Assembly: GCA_021767305.1 (NCBI GenBank)
Contig: JAASTL010000107.1
Span: forward strand, 1-5,241
Source: Piscirickettsiaceae bacterium
GTDB lineage: Bacteria; Pseudomonadota; Gammaproteobacteria; Thiomicrospirales; Thiomicrospiraceae
Direction of reading: 5' to 3'
DNA length: 5,241 nucleotides
Shown: positions 1-5,241 of the stretch, one piece after another
Numbering within the stretch: position 1 is the stretch's first letter
Layout: every line of letters begins with the position of its first letter
Notes under the pieces: model-generated
Database searches by the model: none
The model's input: the letters and a program-made list of their open reading frames with translations, nothing else
Told to the model about the DNA's origin: nothing
Translations under genes and position numbers: made by a program

Positions 1-204
1 ATTTAGGTTCAAAACTGACATATTTCTGTTGCATGCATTACTTGTGAAAAGCTCTTGAATTGTGTGAATGTAATAAAGACGGGGTTGTTTTTTTTCAAGA
101 GGAAATGGTTAAAAAAAGTATAAAAAGAGGCTCTTTATGATTTGCACCGATACATTCAGTGGAAATAGATATTTGTTTTACTTAGCTTGGCATTTTGTGC
201 AGAC
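1..204. other. Intergenic stretch at left edge, no convincing gene
   Basis: This AT-rich region lies beyond the terminator of the chemotaxis unit. I see no coding sequence with family-like protein character on either strand. It contains homopolymer runs (T-run near 88-95, A-run near 111-117), a small palindrome AAAGAG-G-CTCTTT at 124-136 and an alternating TGCATGCA at 30-37. A 43-codon open frame on the plus strand starts at 137 but runs straight through the terminator hairpin and is treated as chance. The region most likely holds the upstream sequences of a gene beyond the left edge. Confidence 0.6.
70..98 (-). promoter_or_regulatory. Candidate sigma70 promoter reading off the left edge
   Basis: On the minus strand TTGAAA (98-93) is followed after exactly 17 bases by TATTAC (75-70). 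The -35 box matches the consensus at 5 of 6 positions and the -10 box at 4 of 6. It lies downstream of the chemotaxis-unit terminator and points out of the window, which is where the promoter of the next minus-strand gene would be expected. The region is AT-rich, so a chance match is quite possible and no target gene is visible. Confidence 0.25.
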
Positions 205-232
205 AAAAAAAAGCGCAATTAACATTGCGCTT
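205..232 (-). terminator. Rho-independent terminator of the cheD-cheA-cheZ-like unit
   Basis: In the minus-strand transcript a perfect 9-bp stem, AAGCGCAAT paired with ATTGCGCTT around a four-base GTTA loop, runs directly into a tract of eight U (the A-run at 205-212, its last two bases shared with the stem). It sits 44 bases after the stop codon of the CheZ-like gene and is correctly oriented to end that transcript. On the plus strand no T-run follows the stem, so termination should be one-directional. Confidence 0.88.
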
Positions 233-245
233 AAGTTCGCAGGAG

Positions 246-263
246 GAGCCTTTCAAAAGACTC
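246..263 (-). other. Small hairpin in the 3' untranslated region, before the terminator
   Basis: In minus-strand RNA, GAGUCUU and AAGGCUC form a 7-bp stem (one U-G wobble) closed by a UUGA tetraloop. It begins 13 bases after the stop codon of the CheZ-like gene and precedes the terminator hairpin by 13 bases. No U-run follows, so it is not itself a terminator. It could protect the mRNA 3' end or be fortuitous. The plus-strand transcript would have a C-A mismatch at the wobble position, which weakly favours function on the minus strand. Confidence 0.35.
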
Positions 264-276
264 TTTAAGAGAAATG

Positions 277-855
277 TTAGAAAAACTCGATCTCGTCTTC
301 GACTTCCTGTTCTTGATGCATGCGGTCTCGCATACGCCCTTTCATGATCTCAATCGCTTCTTCAGCAGGCACATGTTGATCAAAAATCAATTCAAACAGC
401 TCTTCCTCTTCACGCATAGTGGTGCCTTTACGCACATTGGCTTTAAAGGCTTCCCACTCTTCTGCACTTTTGACTTTCATTTCATGAGAGACAATTTCTG
501 CCAAGCCTGAAAGACCGTGAGAGACGTGTTCTAAACGCTGGCTGAGTTTGTCATAAAACTGGAAGGCTATAACCGCTTGTTGCATTTTTTGCGAAAGCTC
601 GCCGGCTTCACTCAGCAGCACGCTTTTATGGTCATCCATACCTTCAACCGATTCAGTCAATTCAGCAATCTTGCTGCCCGTATCCTGAATCTGTTCAATA
701 TGTTTTGACATGTAAGTGAAAGAATCAATTAGGGTGTTAACCGAGTTATCCCCTTCCGTAATAGATAGATCAATTTGCGCAACCGATAAATTCAAAACCA
801 GTATTGTCTGTTGGACCTCTTTTGAGCCTAAAGCGTAGTTGGCTTGCTCGCTCAT
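277..855 (-). CDS. CheZ-like protein, probable response-regulator phosphatase
   Basis: This encodes a soluble 192-aa protein, almost entirely helix-forming and rich in acidic residues and Gln, with no signal peptide or membrane segment. Residues 98-111 read AFQFYDKLSQRLEH. This matches the shape of the CheZ active-site helix, in which Asp and Gln four residues apart (Asp143 and Gln147 in E. coli CheZ) attack CheY-phosphate; here they would be Asp102 and Gln106. A Gly-Met-Asp-Asp break near 72-75 could be the turn of a helical hairpin placing this motif on the second long helix, as in CheZ. A charged segment follows and then an acidic tail ending EVEDEIEFF; CheZ likewise uses its extreme C-terminus to bind CheY. 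The gene follows cheA on the same strand and ends the unit. The start is ATG at 855: an in-frame GTG at 861 lies inside the Shine-Dalgarno sequence. Overall similarity to classical CheZ is low, so an unrelated helical partner of CheA or of a receptor is the alternative. The phosphatase role is inference. Confidence 0.7.
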   Translation of the reverse strand: MSEQANYALGSKEVQQTILVLNLSVAQIDLSITEGDNSVNTLIDSFTYMSKHIEQIQDTGSKIAELTESVEGMDDHKSVLLSEAGELSQKMQQAVIAFQFYDKLSQRLEHVSHGLSGLAEIVSHEMKVKSAEEWEAFKANVRKGTTMREEEELFELIFDQHVPAEEAIEIMKGRMRDRMHQEQEVEDEIEFF

Positions 856-857
856 AT

Positions 858-865
858 TCACCTCA
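858..865 (-). promoter_or_regulatory. Shine-Dalgarno sequence that decides the start of the CheZ-like gene
   Basis: The minus strand reads TGAGGTGA, with GAGG at 864-861 placed five bases before ATG at 855. An in-frame GTG at 861-859 overlaps this element. Starting there would leave no ribosome-binding site at a usual distance, so the ATG is preferred and the protein is two residues shorter than the maximal open frame. Confidence 0.8.
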
Positions 866-917
866 GTTGTACATTCAAGTAAGTTAACTTATTTAAGTCA
901 TTGATTTATTTTTATCT

Positions 918-937
918 CCAGCACCTAGCAGCACTGG
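918..937 (-). other. Inverted repeat in the cheA / cheZ-like gap
   Basis: In minus-strand RNA CCAGUGC pairs with GUGCUGG (7 bp including two wobble pairs) around the loop UGCUAG. It begins 20 bases after the cheA stop codon. It is followed by AT-rich sequence without a clean U-run, so it does not look like an efficient terminator. Just upstream, GCUGG at 956-952 could pair instead with CCAGU (937-933), giving a mutually exclusive fold. It could tune the cheA to phosphatase ratio by partial termination or RNA processing, or be without function. I found no convincing separate promoter in this 101-bp gap. Confidence 0.35.
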
Positions 938-956
938 ATTTAAATTTTTTACCAGC

Positions 957-3101
957 TTAAGCCACGCTTAATTGCGGATTTCCTGCCTTATGAGATGAAA
1001 CCGTTTCTGAGACATCCAGAATAAGTGAAACGGTACCATCACCCAAGATAGTAGCCCCTGCAATACCGGCAATCTTCATATAGTTGGTTTCTAAGCTTTT
1101 GATAACCACTTGCTGTTGACCTAATAGGTCATCAACAAAAATACCCGCTCTCTGGCCGCCGTCTTCTACCACGACTAACAAGCCTTGAGAAAGATCGGTT
1201 TGGGCATCTTTAATACCCAGTTTTTTATGCAATCTAATAACCGGAATATAACTATCACGTAATTTATAGAGTTCGGTTTCACCCGCAATCCCTTTAACCA
1301 GAGACTTATCGACTTGAATAGATTCGATAATGGACACCAGTGGGAATACATAAGTTTGAGAGCCAACCGAGCACAGCTGGCCATCCAAAATTGCCAAGGT
1401 AAGCGGTAATCTGATAGTAAACACACTGCCTTCACCCACCGTGGTTTTGACATCAACCGAACCACCTAAGCTGCGGATATTTCGACGTACCACGTCCATA
1501 CCGACACCACGTCCTGAGATGTCACTGACTACATCTGCGGTTGAGAACCCAGCGTGGAAAATCAGATCGACAATCTCTTCATTACTCAAGTTATGGTCAG
1601 GTTCAATAACACCTTTTTCAATTGCTTTGGCTTCAATCTTCTCATGATTGATACCGGCGCCATCGTCGGTTATTTGAATAAGGATATTACCACCTTGGTG
1701 GAAAGCCGCGAGTTTAACAGTACCCATTTCTGGTTTACCCGCAGCGACACGTACATCCGGGTTTTCAATACCGTGGTCAATTGAGTTACGTACAATATGA
1801 ACCAGAGGATCGGTGAGCTGTTCCAGCATAGTTTTATCAAGTTCAGTGCCTTCACCTTCCATGACCAAATCAATTTGCTTACCAAGCTTTTGACTCACGT
1901 CATGCACAATACGTGGCATACGGTTGAAAGCAAAACTCACTGGCAACATACGAATATTCATTACCGCTTCTTGCAGTTCACGTGTGTGTCGTTCTAGATG
2001 GGTTAGCCCCTCTTTGAGTTTATCTACCCAGTCCATGTTGCTAGTGGAATCTCCGCCATCAAGACTTTGATCGGCATACTCGCCAAACTGACTGAGCATA
2101 GACTGAGTAATAACCAACTCACCCACTAGGTTAACCATCTGGTCTATTTTGCTCAAATCTACACGAATTGAACCTTCTTGTTTAGGTTTGGAGTCAGCTG
2201 GCTTAGCAGCCGCTTTGGCAGCCGGCTTTTTAGCCACTGGCGCTGTTTGTGGTGCTTGCGCAGGTGCGGTTGGCTGTGAAGCCTCCGCGGTTGCGGCAGA
2301 AGTTGCCGCTTGAGTCGCCTCTGCTTGAGCTGGTTGGGCAGTCTCTGCAACCGCTTCAGCTGCTGGAGTTACTGTACTGGCTGCCTGTGGTGCGGTGACG
2401 ATAACTTCAGCGCCATCTCCATCAATCCATTCAAACACTTCACGTATATCGTCTTCTTTAATACCTTCACCAGAGAGGAATAAGTCCCATTTAAGGTACA
2501 CTGACTCAGGGTCGTAACTGGTAATTTCAGGCATTTTAGAGTCGTCGGCTTTAACTTCCAACTTACCTAAGGTTTCTAACTCACGGAAAATTCGTAACGG
2601 TTCATTCCCTGTTTGCAGAAGTTCTTTTTCAGGAATTAACTGAATATGCCATTGCCCAGAACCCGAAGCTTCCTCAGCTTGCGCTTCAGAGCTCTCAGTT
2701 GCTGCATCACCATCTTCAACACCAAGAATGCGTTCCAACATAAGCTGAACTTCATTGGCTCTTTCTTCGTCGATAGGTTCATGCGCTTGCAACTTGGTGA
2801 GCATGTCTCTTAAAACATCCACTGCCGCCAGCATAGCGTCAATCGACTCTTGCGTAACTTCACGGCGACCATCTCGCATTTCATCCAACAAGGTTTCCAG
2901 TACGTGGGTAAAACCGGCAATTTCATTAAAACCAAAGGTACCACTTCCGCCCTTGATGGAATGCGCTGCACGGAAAATTTCGTTGATTTTTTCTTTATCA
3001 GGCTCACCCGGCGGCAGGTTCAACAAGCCTGTTTCCATCACATCCAAACCCTCAAAGCTCTCTTCAAGATAGGTTTGGCGAAAAGTTTCCATCATGTCCA
3101 T
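957..3101 (-). CDS. cheA: Chemotaxis sensor histidine kinase CheA
   Basis: CheA autophosphorylates on a histidine under control of receptors and CheW, then passes the phosphate to response regulators. The 714-aa protein has the full domain order. The P1 phosphotransfer domain (about 1-125) has the phospho-acceptor His47 in AAHSIKGGSGTFGF. An alpha/beta domain at about 150-238 ends in SGEGIKEDDIREVFEWI, resembling the end of the response-regulator-binding P2 domain but longer at its start. A low-complexity Ala/Pro/Gln/Thr linker fills about 239-310. The P3 dimerisation helices (about 311-390) include KIDQMVNLVGELVI. The P4 ATPase (about 391-570) has an N box with His435, Asn439 and DHG, the G1 box DDGAG (479-483), the F box FHAGFST and the G2 box GRGVGMD. 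The CheW-like P5 domain (about 571-700) follows. No receiver domain is fused. All catalytic motifs look intact. The start ATG has GAGG eight bases upstream, and ATG codons at residues 3 and 4 are worse placed. It lies 10 bp after cheD, so translational coupling is likely. The separate P2-like domain and the isolated locus leave open which of possibly several CheA systems it serves. Confidence 0.97.
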   Translation of the reverse strand: MDMMETFRQTYLEESFEGLDVMETGLLNLPPGEPDKEKINEIFRAAHSIKGGSGTFGFNEIAGFTHVLETLLDEMRDGRREVTQESIDAMLAAVDVLRDMLTKLQAHEPIDEERANEVQLMLERILGVEDGDAATESSEAQAEEASGSGQWHIQLIPEKELLQTGNEPLRIFRELETLGKLEVKADDSKMPEITSYDPESVYLKWDLFLSGEGIKEDDIREVFEWIDGDGAEVIVTAPQAASTVTPAAEAVAETAQPAQAEATQAATSAATAEASQPTAPAQAPQTAPVAKKPAAKAAAKPADSKPKQEGSIRVDLSKIDQMVNLVGELVITQSMLSQFGEYADQSLDGGDSTSNMDWVDKLKEGLTHLERHTRELQEAVMNIRMLPVSFAFNRMPRIVHDVSQKLGKQIDLVMEGEGTELDKTMLEQLTDPLVHIVRNSIDHGIENPDVRVAAGKPEMGTVKLAAFHQGGNILIQITDDGAGINHEKIEAKAIEKGVIEPDHNLSNEEIVDLIFHAGFSTADVVSDISGRGVGMDVVRRNIRSLGGSVDVKTTVGEGSVFTIRLPLTLAILDGQLCSVGSQTYVFPLVSIIESIQVDKSLVKGIAGETELYKLRDSYIPVIRLHKKLGIKDAQTDLSQGLLVVVEDGGQRAGIFVDDLLGQQQVVIKSLETNYMKIAGIAGATILGDGTVSLILDVSETVSSHKAGNPQLSVA

Positions 3102-3107
3102 AGTGTT

Positions 3108-3114
3108 TTCCTCA
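3108..3114 (-). promoter_or_regulatory. cheA ribosome-binding site overlapping the cheD stop codon
   Basis: The minus strand reads TGAGGAA. TGA (3114-3112) is the cheD stop and GAGG (3113-3110) is the Shine-Dalgarno core for cheA, eight bases before its ATG at 3101. Ribosomes finishing cheD therefore occupy the cheA initiation region, the usual arrangement for translational coupling that keeps the two products in ratio. Confidence 0.8.
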
Positions 3115-3687
3115 GAAAAGTTCTACTTCACCTTCAACAGGCTTAGATTCAATATTATTGATATAGCGATTTTCCTGGTCAGCCAAGGACTGATTGTGCA
3201 TCGCATTCAATCTTCTCACTCGTACTCGACCAGTGAGCGGGTAATATAAGACCTTTCTCGGATAGATATCTCCTATGTCCTGAGAGACGATCTTAAACCC
3301 TTCTGTATAGATATAATCAAATGCAAAGCCAATATTGTACCAACCCACATTATTTGACGAATCCATGATGCGACCACCACCAAATATTTTGAACTCCAAC
3401 CGCTCTCTACGCGCGCCTTTGTGCAGTAATGCATTGACTAAATTTTCCATGGCGTAGTTACCATATCGATTAGCGCCAGAGAGTTCAGCTTGTGCAGCTT
3501 GGCCTTTATTGACAGGAAGCATAAAGTGGTTCATGCCGCCCACTCCGGCAATAGGATCACGCACGCAGGCGGAAATACAGGAACCTAAAACGGTTTCAAC
3601 CCGTTCATTTTCATTGGTGACATAGAATTCACCCGGAAGAATTTTGATAGAGGTGATACCTTCAGCTGGATCAACACTTTTTTGCAT
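3112..3687 (-). CDS. cheD: Chemoreceptor glutamine deamidase CheD
   Basis: CheD deamidates specific glutamines of methyl-accepting chemotaxis proteins to glutamates, creating methylation sites and tuning receptor output; in some bacteria it also binds a CheY phosphatase of the CheC type. The 191-aa protein shows the family hallmarks. ILPGEFYVT is at 16-24. LGSC carries the nucleophile Cys37. GVGGMNHFMLP carries His54, with the 17-residue Cys-His spacing known for the family. RYGNYAMENL is at 74-83 and FGGG at 102-105. A tail of about 30 residues follows the core and ends VEGEVELF. Glu31 and Thr32 precede Cys37, so the catalytic Thr may sit one place nearer the Cys than in Thermotoga CheD. The start is the only in-frame start codon after an upstream TAA. 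Its best Shine-Dalgarno match (AAGG) is a rather long 12 bases away, so initiation may be modest. It is the first gene of the chemotaxis unit, 93 bp after tadA, with a promoter candidate between them. Confidence 0.95.
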   Translation of the reverse strand: MQKSVDPAEGITSIKILPGEFYVTNENERVETVLGSCISACVRDPIAGVGGMNHFMLPVNKGQAAQAELSGANRYGNYAMENLVNALLHKGARRERLEFKIFGGGRIMDSSNNVGWYNIGFAFDYIYTEGFKIVSQDIGDIYPRKVLYYPLTGRVRVRRLNAMHNQSLADQENRYINNIESKPVEGEVELF

Positions 3688-3719
3688 AGCGGAATGCGAC
3701 CTTAATGGATTTGCATTTG

Positions 3720-3747
3720 ATTATTTGTTAACCAATTACGCTTTCAA
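3720..3747 (-). promoter_or_regulatory. Candidate sigma70 promoter for cheD-cheA
   Basis: On the minus strand TTGAAA (3747-3742) and AATAAT (3725-3720) are separated by 16 bases, each matching the consensus hexamer at 5 of 6 positions. It lies in the 93-bp gap between tadA and cheD, with transcription expected to start about 25 bases before the cheD ATG. No sigma28-type (TAAA ... GCCGATAA) or sigma54-type motif is visible, so this module would not be in the usual flagellar-late regulon. Readthrough from tadA is also possible, because no terminator separates the two genes. Confidence 0.5.
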
Positions 3748-3780
3748 ATCCAACAGCTGAAGATAATATTTGGAGGCTAG

Positions 3781-4299
3781 CTATTCAGAGGAGGTTTTCT
3801 GACGCTTTTTGCTTTTATGGTAAGCACGTCTTTTTTTGAAAAAATCACTAATCTGCTGACTGCATGCCATTTGCTTGACACCACCGGTAATTTCAAGCTG
3901 ATGATTCAAAAACTCATTATTGGCTATATCAAGAATCGAGCCAGCTGCACCTGTTTTTTTATCAAAAGCGCCAAAAACTACTCGTTTTACCCGTGCATGC
4001 ACCATTGCACCGGCACACATGGGGCATGGTTCCAGTGTGACATAGAGAGTTGTATCTAATAATCGGTAGTTGCCTATGCGCTCACCGGCAGCTTTAAGGG
4101 CAATTATTTCCGCATGCGCAGTCGGGTCGTTATTTTGAATCGATTGATTCCAACCCTCAGCAATCAGTTCATTATTTAACACCACTACGGCACCGACAGG
4201 CACTTCTCCAATGGCTTCAGCTTTTTCAGCAAGCGTTTGTGCATAAGCCATCCAAAACTCATCTTGTTCAACTTGATTTAAACCTTGCGGTACTTGCAT
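3781..4299 (-). CDS. tadA: tRNA-specific adenosine deaminase TadA
   Basis: TadA converts adenosine 34 in the wobble position of tRNA-Arg(ACG) to inosine, allowing one tRNA to read several arginine codons; it is a cytoplasmic zinc homodimer. The 172-aa product has the deaminase core: GEVPVGAVVV at 31-40, the zinc-ligand His62 and catalytic Glu64 in TAHAE, and the second zinc site PCPMC with Cys92 and Cys95. The C-terminal half (SDFFKKRR and a basic tail) is typical for tRNA binding. The start ATG has GAGG five bases upstream; starting at the next Met (residue 17) would remove the first part of helix 1. It lies downstream of guaA, a pairing I recall from other gammaproteobacteria, but a terminator hairpin ends only about seven bases before its Shine-Dalgarno core. 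I saw no strong promoter in the 172-bp gap, so expression may depend on readthrough. No frameshift or missing residue is seen. Confidence 0.96.
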   Translation of the reverse strand: MQVPQGLNQVEQDEFWMAYAQTLAEKAEAIGEVPVGAVVVLNNELIAEGWNQSIQNNDPTAHAEIIALKAAGERIGNYRLLDTTLYVTLEPCPMCAGAMVHARVKRVVFGAFDKKTGAAGSILDIANNEFLNHQLEITGGVKQMACSQQISDFFKKRRAYHKSKKRQKTSSE

Positions 4300-4314
4300 A
4301 AAAACCTCAGATAT

Positions 4315-4350
4315 AAAAAAAGCTTTCCAAATTTCTTTTAGAAAGCTTTT
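4315..4350 (-). terminator. Rho-independent terminator after guaA
   Basis: In minus-strand RNA, AAAAGCUUUC (4350-4341) pairs perfectly with GAAAGCUUUU (4327-4318) around a 13-base loop, and the pairing runs into a U-run made by the A-tract ending at 4315. It lies 121 bases after the guaA stop codon and directly before the tadA ribosome-binding site. The stem is AT-rich and the loop large, so termination may be incomplete, leaving some readthrough into tadA. The plus strand has only a short T-run after the stem and no gene to terminate. Confidence 0.75.
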
Positions 4351-4471
4351 ATAAATTAAGCATGTTTAAGCAAACTAAATCTTTTCAACCCAAGGTACTC
4401 AAAGACAAATTTAAGTTAACTAAACAAGAATTTGAGCCACGCAGGGTTAGAAAGTTTTAGGAAGCTAAAGG

Positions 4472-5241
4472 TTACTCCCATTCAATGGTAGCAGGTGGTT
4501 TTGATGAAATATCGTAAGTCACACGGGTAATGCGTGGAATCTCATTGATAATACGTCCAGAGACATGCTCCAAGAACTCATAAGGTAAGTGAGCCCAACG
4601 CGCTGTCATAAAGTCGATGGTTTCTACCGCACGCAATGCAACCACATAATCATAACGGCGAGCATCACCGACTACACCTACCGATTTAACCGGCAAGAAC
4701 ACCGCAAATGCCTGAGAAGTTTTGTCGTACAGATCCCATTTATGCAGTTCTTCGATGAAGATATGATCAGCCAGACGCAAGATATCGGCATACTCTTTTT
4801 TCACTTCACCCAAAATACGTACCCCAAGACCTGGTCCAGGGAAAGGATGACGATAAACCATGTTGTACGGCAAACCTAAAGCCAGACCTAATTTACGCAC
4901 CTCATCTTTAAAGAGTTCACGTAGCGGTTCAATCAAAGACATTTTCATATCTTCTGGTAAGCCACCTACATTATGGTGCGATTTAATGACTTTTGCTTTA
5001 CCAGTTTTTGAACCGGCTGATTCAATCACATCCGGATAAATAGTCCCCTGCGCCAACCAGTTAACACCTTTCAACTTAGCTGACTCTTTATCAAAGACTT
5101 CAATGAACTCACGACCAATGATTTTGCGTTTTTCTTCTGGATCAGTTTTACCTGCCAGCGCTTCCATAAAGCGGTCTTCCACATCGGCACGGATAACGCG
5201 AATCCCCATGTTCTCAGCGAACATCGCCATTACCTGATCAC
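4472..5241 (-). CDS. guaA: GMP synthase (glutamine-hydrolysing), C-terminal half
   Basis: GMP synthase aminates XMP to GMP using ATP and ammonia released from glutamine, the last step of de novo guanine nucleotide synthesis. The gene runs off the right edge: the open frame continues upstream of the first ATG at 5230 through codons for Gly-Asp-Gln-Val, matching the family's NEGDQVMAMF stretch, so that ATG is internal. About 255 codons are present, roughly half of a usual 525-residue protein. The glutaminase domain and the PP-loop of the ATP pyrophosphatase lie outside. Present are the rest of the pyrophosphatase domain ([35 protein letters not shown]), the conserved [11 protein letters not shown], and the dimerisation domain with [20 protein letters not shown]. 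It closes with [10 protein letters not shown], the invariant XMP-site C-terminus. The sequence is highly conserved and has no lesion. Confidence 0.98.
   Translation of the reverse strand, partial: DQVMAMFAENMGIRVIRADVEDRFMEALAGKTDPEEKRKIIGREFIEVFDKESAKLKGVNWLAQGTIYPDVIESAGSKTGKAKVIKSHHNVGGLPEDMKMSLIEPLRELFKDEVRKLGLALGLPYNMVYRHPFPGPGLGVRILGEVKKEYADILRLADHIFIEELHKWDLYDKTSQAFAVFLPVKSVGVVGDARRYDYVVALRAVETIDFMTARWAHLPYEFLEHVSGRIINEIPRITRVTYDISSKPPATIEWE

Noticed and set aside
124..136. Palindrome AAAGAG-G-CTCTTT as a second terminator or operator.
   Set aside because: As RNA it gives only about five weak A/T-rich pairs with a three-base loop; as a DNA site there is no second copy or linked gene to support it.
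188..202. TGGCATTTTGTGCAG as a sigma54 promoter on the plus strand.
   Set aside because: The GC element is two bases too close to the GG element for the strict -24/-12 spacing, and no gene follows.
137..268. A 43-codon plus-strand open frame with GAGG six bases before its ATG.
   Set aside because: It runs through both 3' hairpins and the terminator of the opposite unit, has no convincing promoter upstream, and the peptide has no recognisable character. The GAGG is part of a small palindrome. Probably chance.
859..861. GTG as an earlier start of the CheZ-like gene.
   Set aside because: The GTG lies within the TGAGGTGA ribosome-binding site of the ATG at 855, and nothing like a Shine-Dalgarno sequence sits at proper distance before it.
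880..889. TAAGTTAACT, repeated exactly at 4412-4421, with GTTAAC also at 3728-3733, as a possible shared operator in the gaps.
   Set aside because: GTTAAC also occurs within coding sequence (near 736, 2130 and 5060), and the gaps are AT-rich, so a regulatory role is not supported.
1175..1465. A 96-codon minus-strand open frame inside cheA in another frame.
   Set aside because: It overlaps the conserved P5 and P4 coding region, and the translation shows out-of-frame composition. No frameshift of cheA is needed because the main frame is intact.
2850..3146. A 98-codon plus-strand open frame opposite the cheA start, with others of similar size opposite cheA, tadA and guaA.
   Set aside because: They lie wholly or almost wholly antisense to strongly conserved genes, their translations lack family features, and their limits are set by the codon use of the real gene.

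Overview
The window reads as a chromosomal piece of a gammaproteobacterium. All five genes lie on the minus strand, base composition is moderate with AT-rich gaps between genes, and the protein sequences (GuaA, TadA, CheD, CheA) have a gammaproteobacterial character. A sulfur-oxidising Thiomicrospira/Hydrogenovibrio-type relative would fit, but that is an impression from protein style and was not tested. There are no insertion sequences, phage genes, CRISPR arrays, tRNAs or rRNAs.

In the direction of transcription (right to left) the layout is as follows. First comes the C-terminal half of guaA (GMP synthase), cut by the right edge. A 172-bp gap follows, with an intrinsic terminator at 4315-4350. 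Then comes tadA (tRNA adenosine deaminase). After it, a 93-bp gap carries a plausible sigma70 promoter (3720-3747). Next are cheD and cheA, 10 bp apart, with the cheD stop codon embedded in the cheA ribosome-binding site. After a further 101 bp comes a 192-aa all-helical protein that is not a textbook family member but carries a CheZ-like active-site signature. The unit closes with a hairpin at 246-263 and a strong rho-independent terminator at 205-232. The last 200 bp hold no convincing gene, only a weak minus-strand promoter candidate for whatever lies beyond the left edge.

The right part is housekeeping: purine synthesis and wobble-inosine formation. The left part is a compact chemosensory module: a receptor deamidase (CheD), a histidine kinase (CheA) and a probable response-regulator phosphatase (the CheZ-like protein). 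Together they could set adaptation, signal input and signal removal of one phosphorelay. No receptor, cheW, cheY, cheB, cheR or flagellar gene is in the window, so the partners must lie elsewhere.

The most interesting points are the CheZ-like Asp/Gln motif in the last gene, and the nearly identical acidic-aromatic tail shared by the C-termini of CheD and the CheZ-like protein. That tail hints at a common docking partner.
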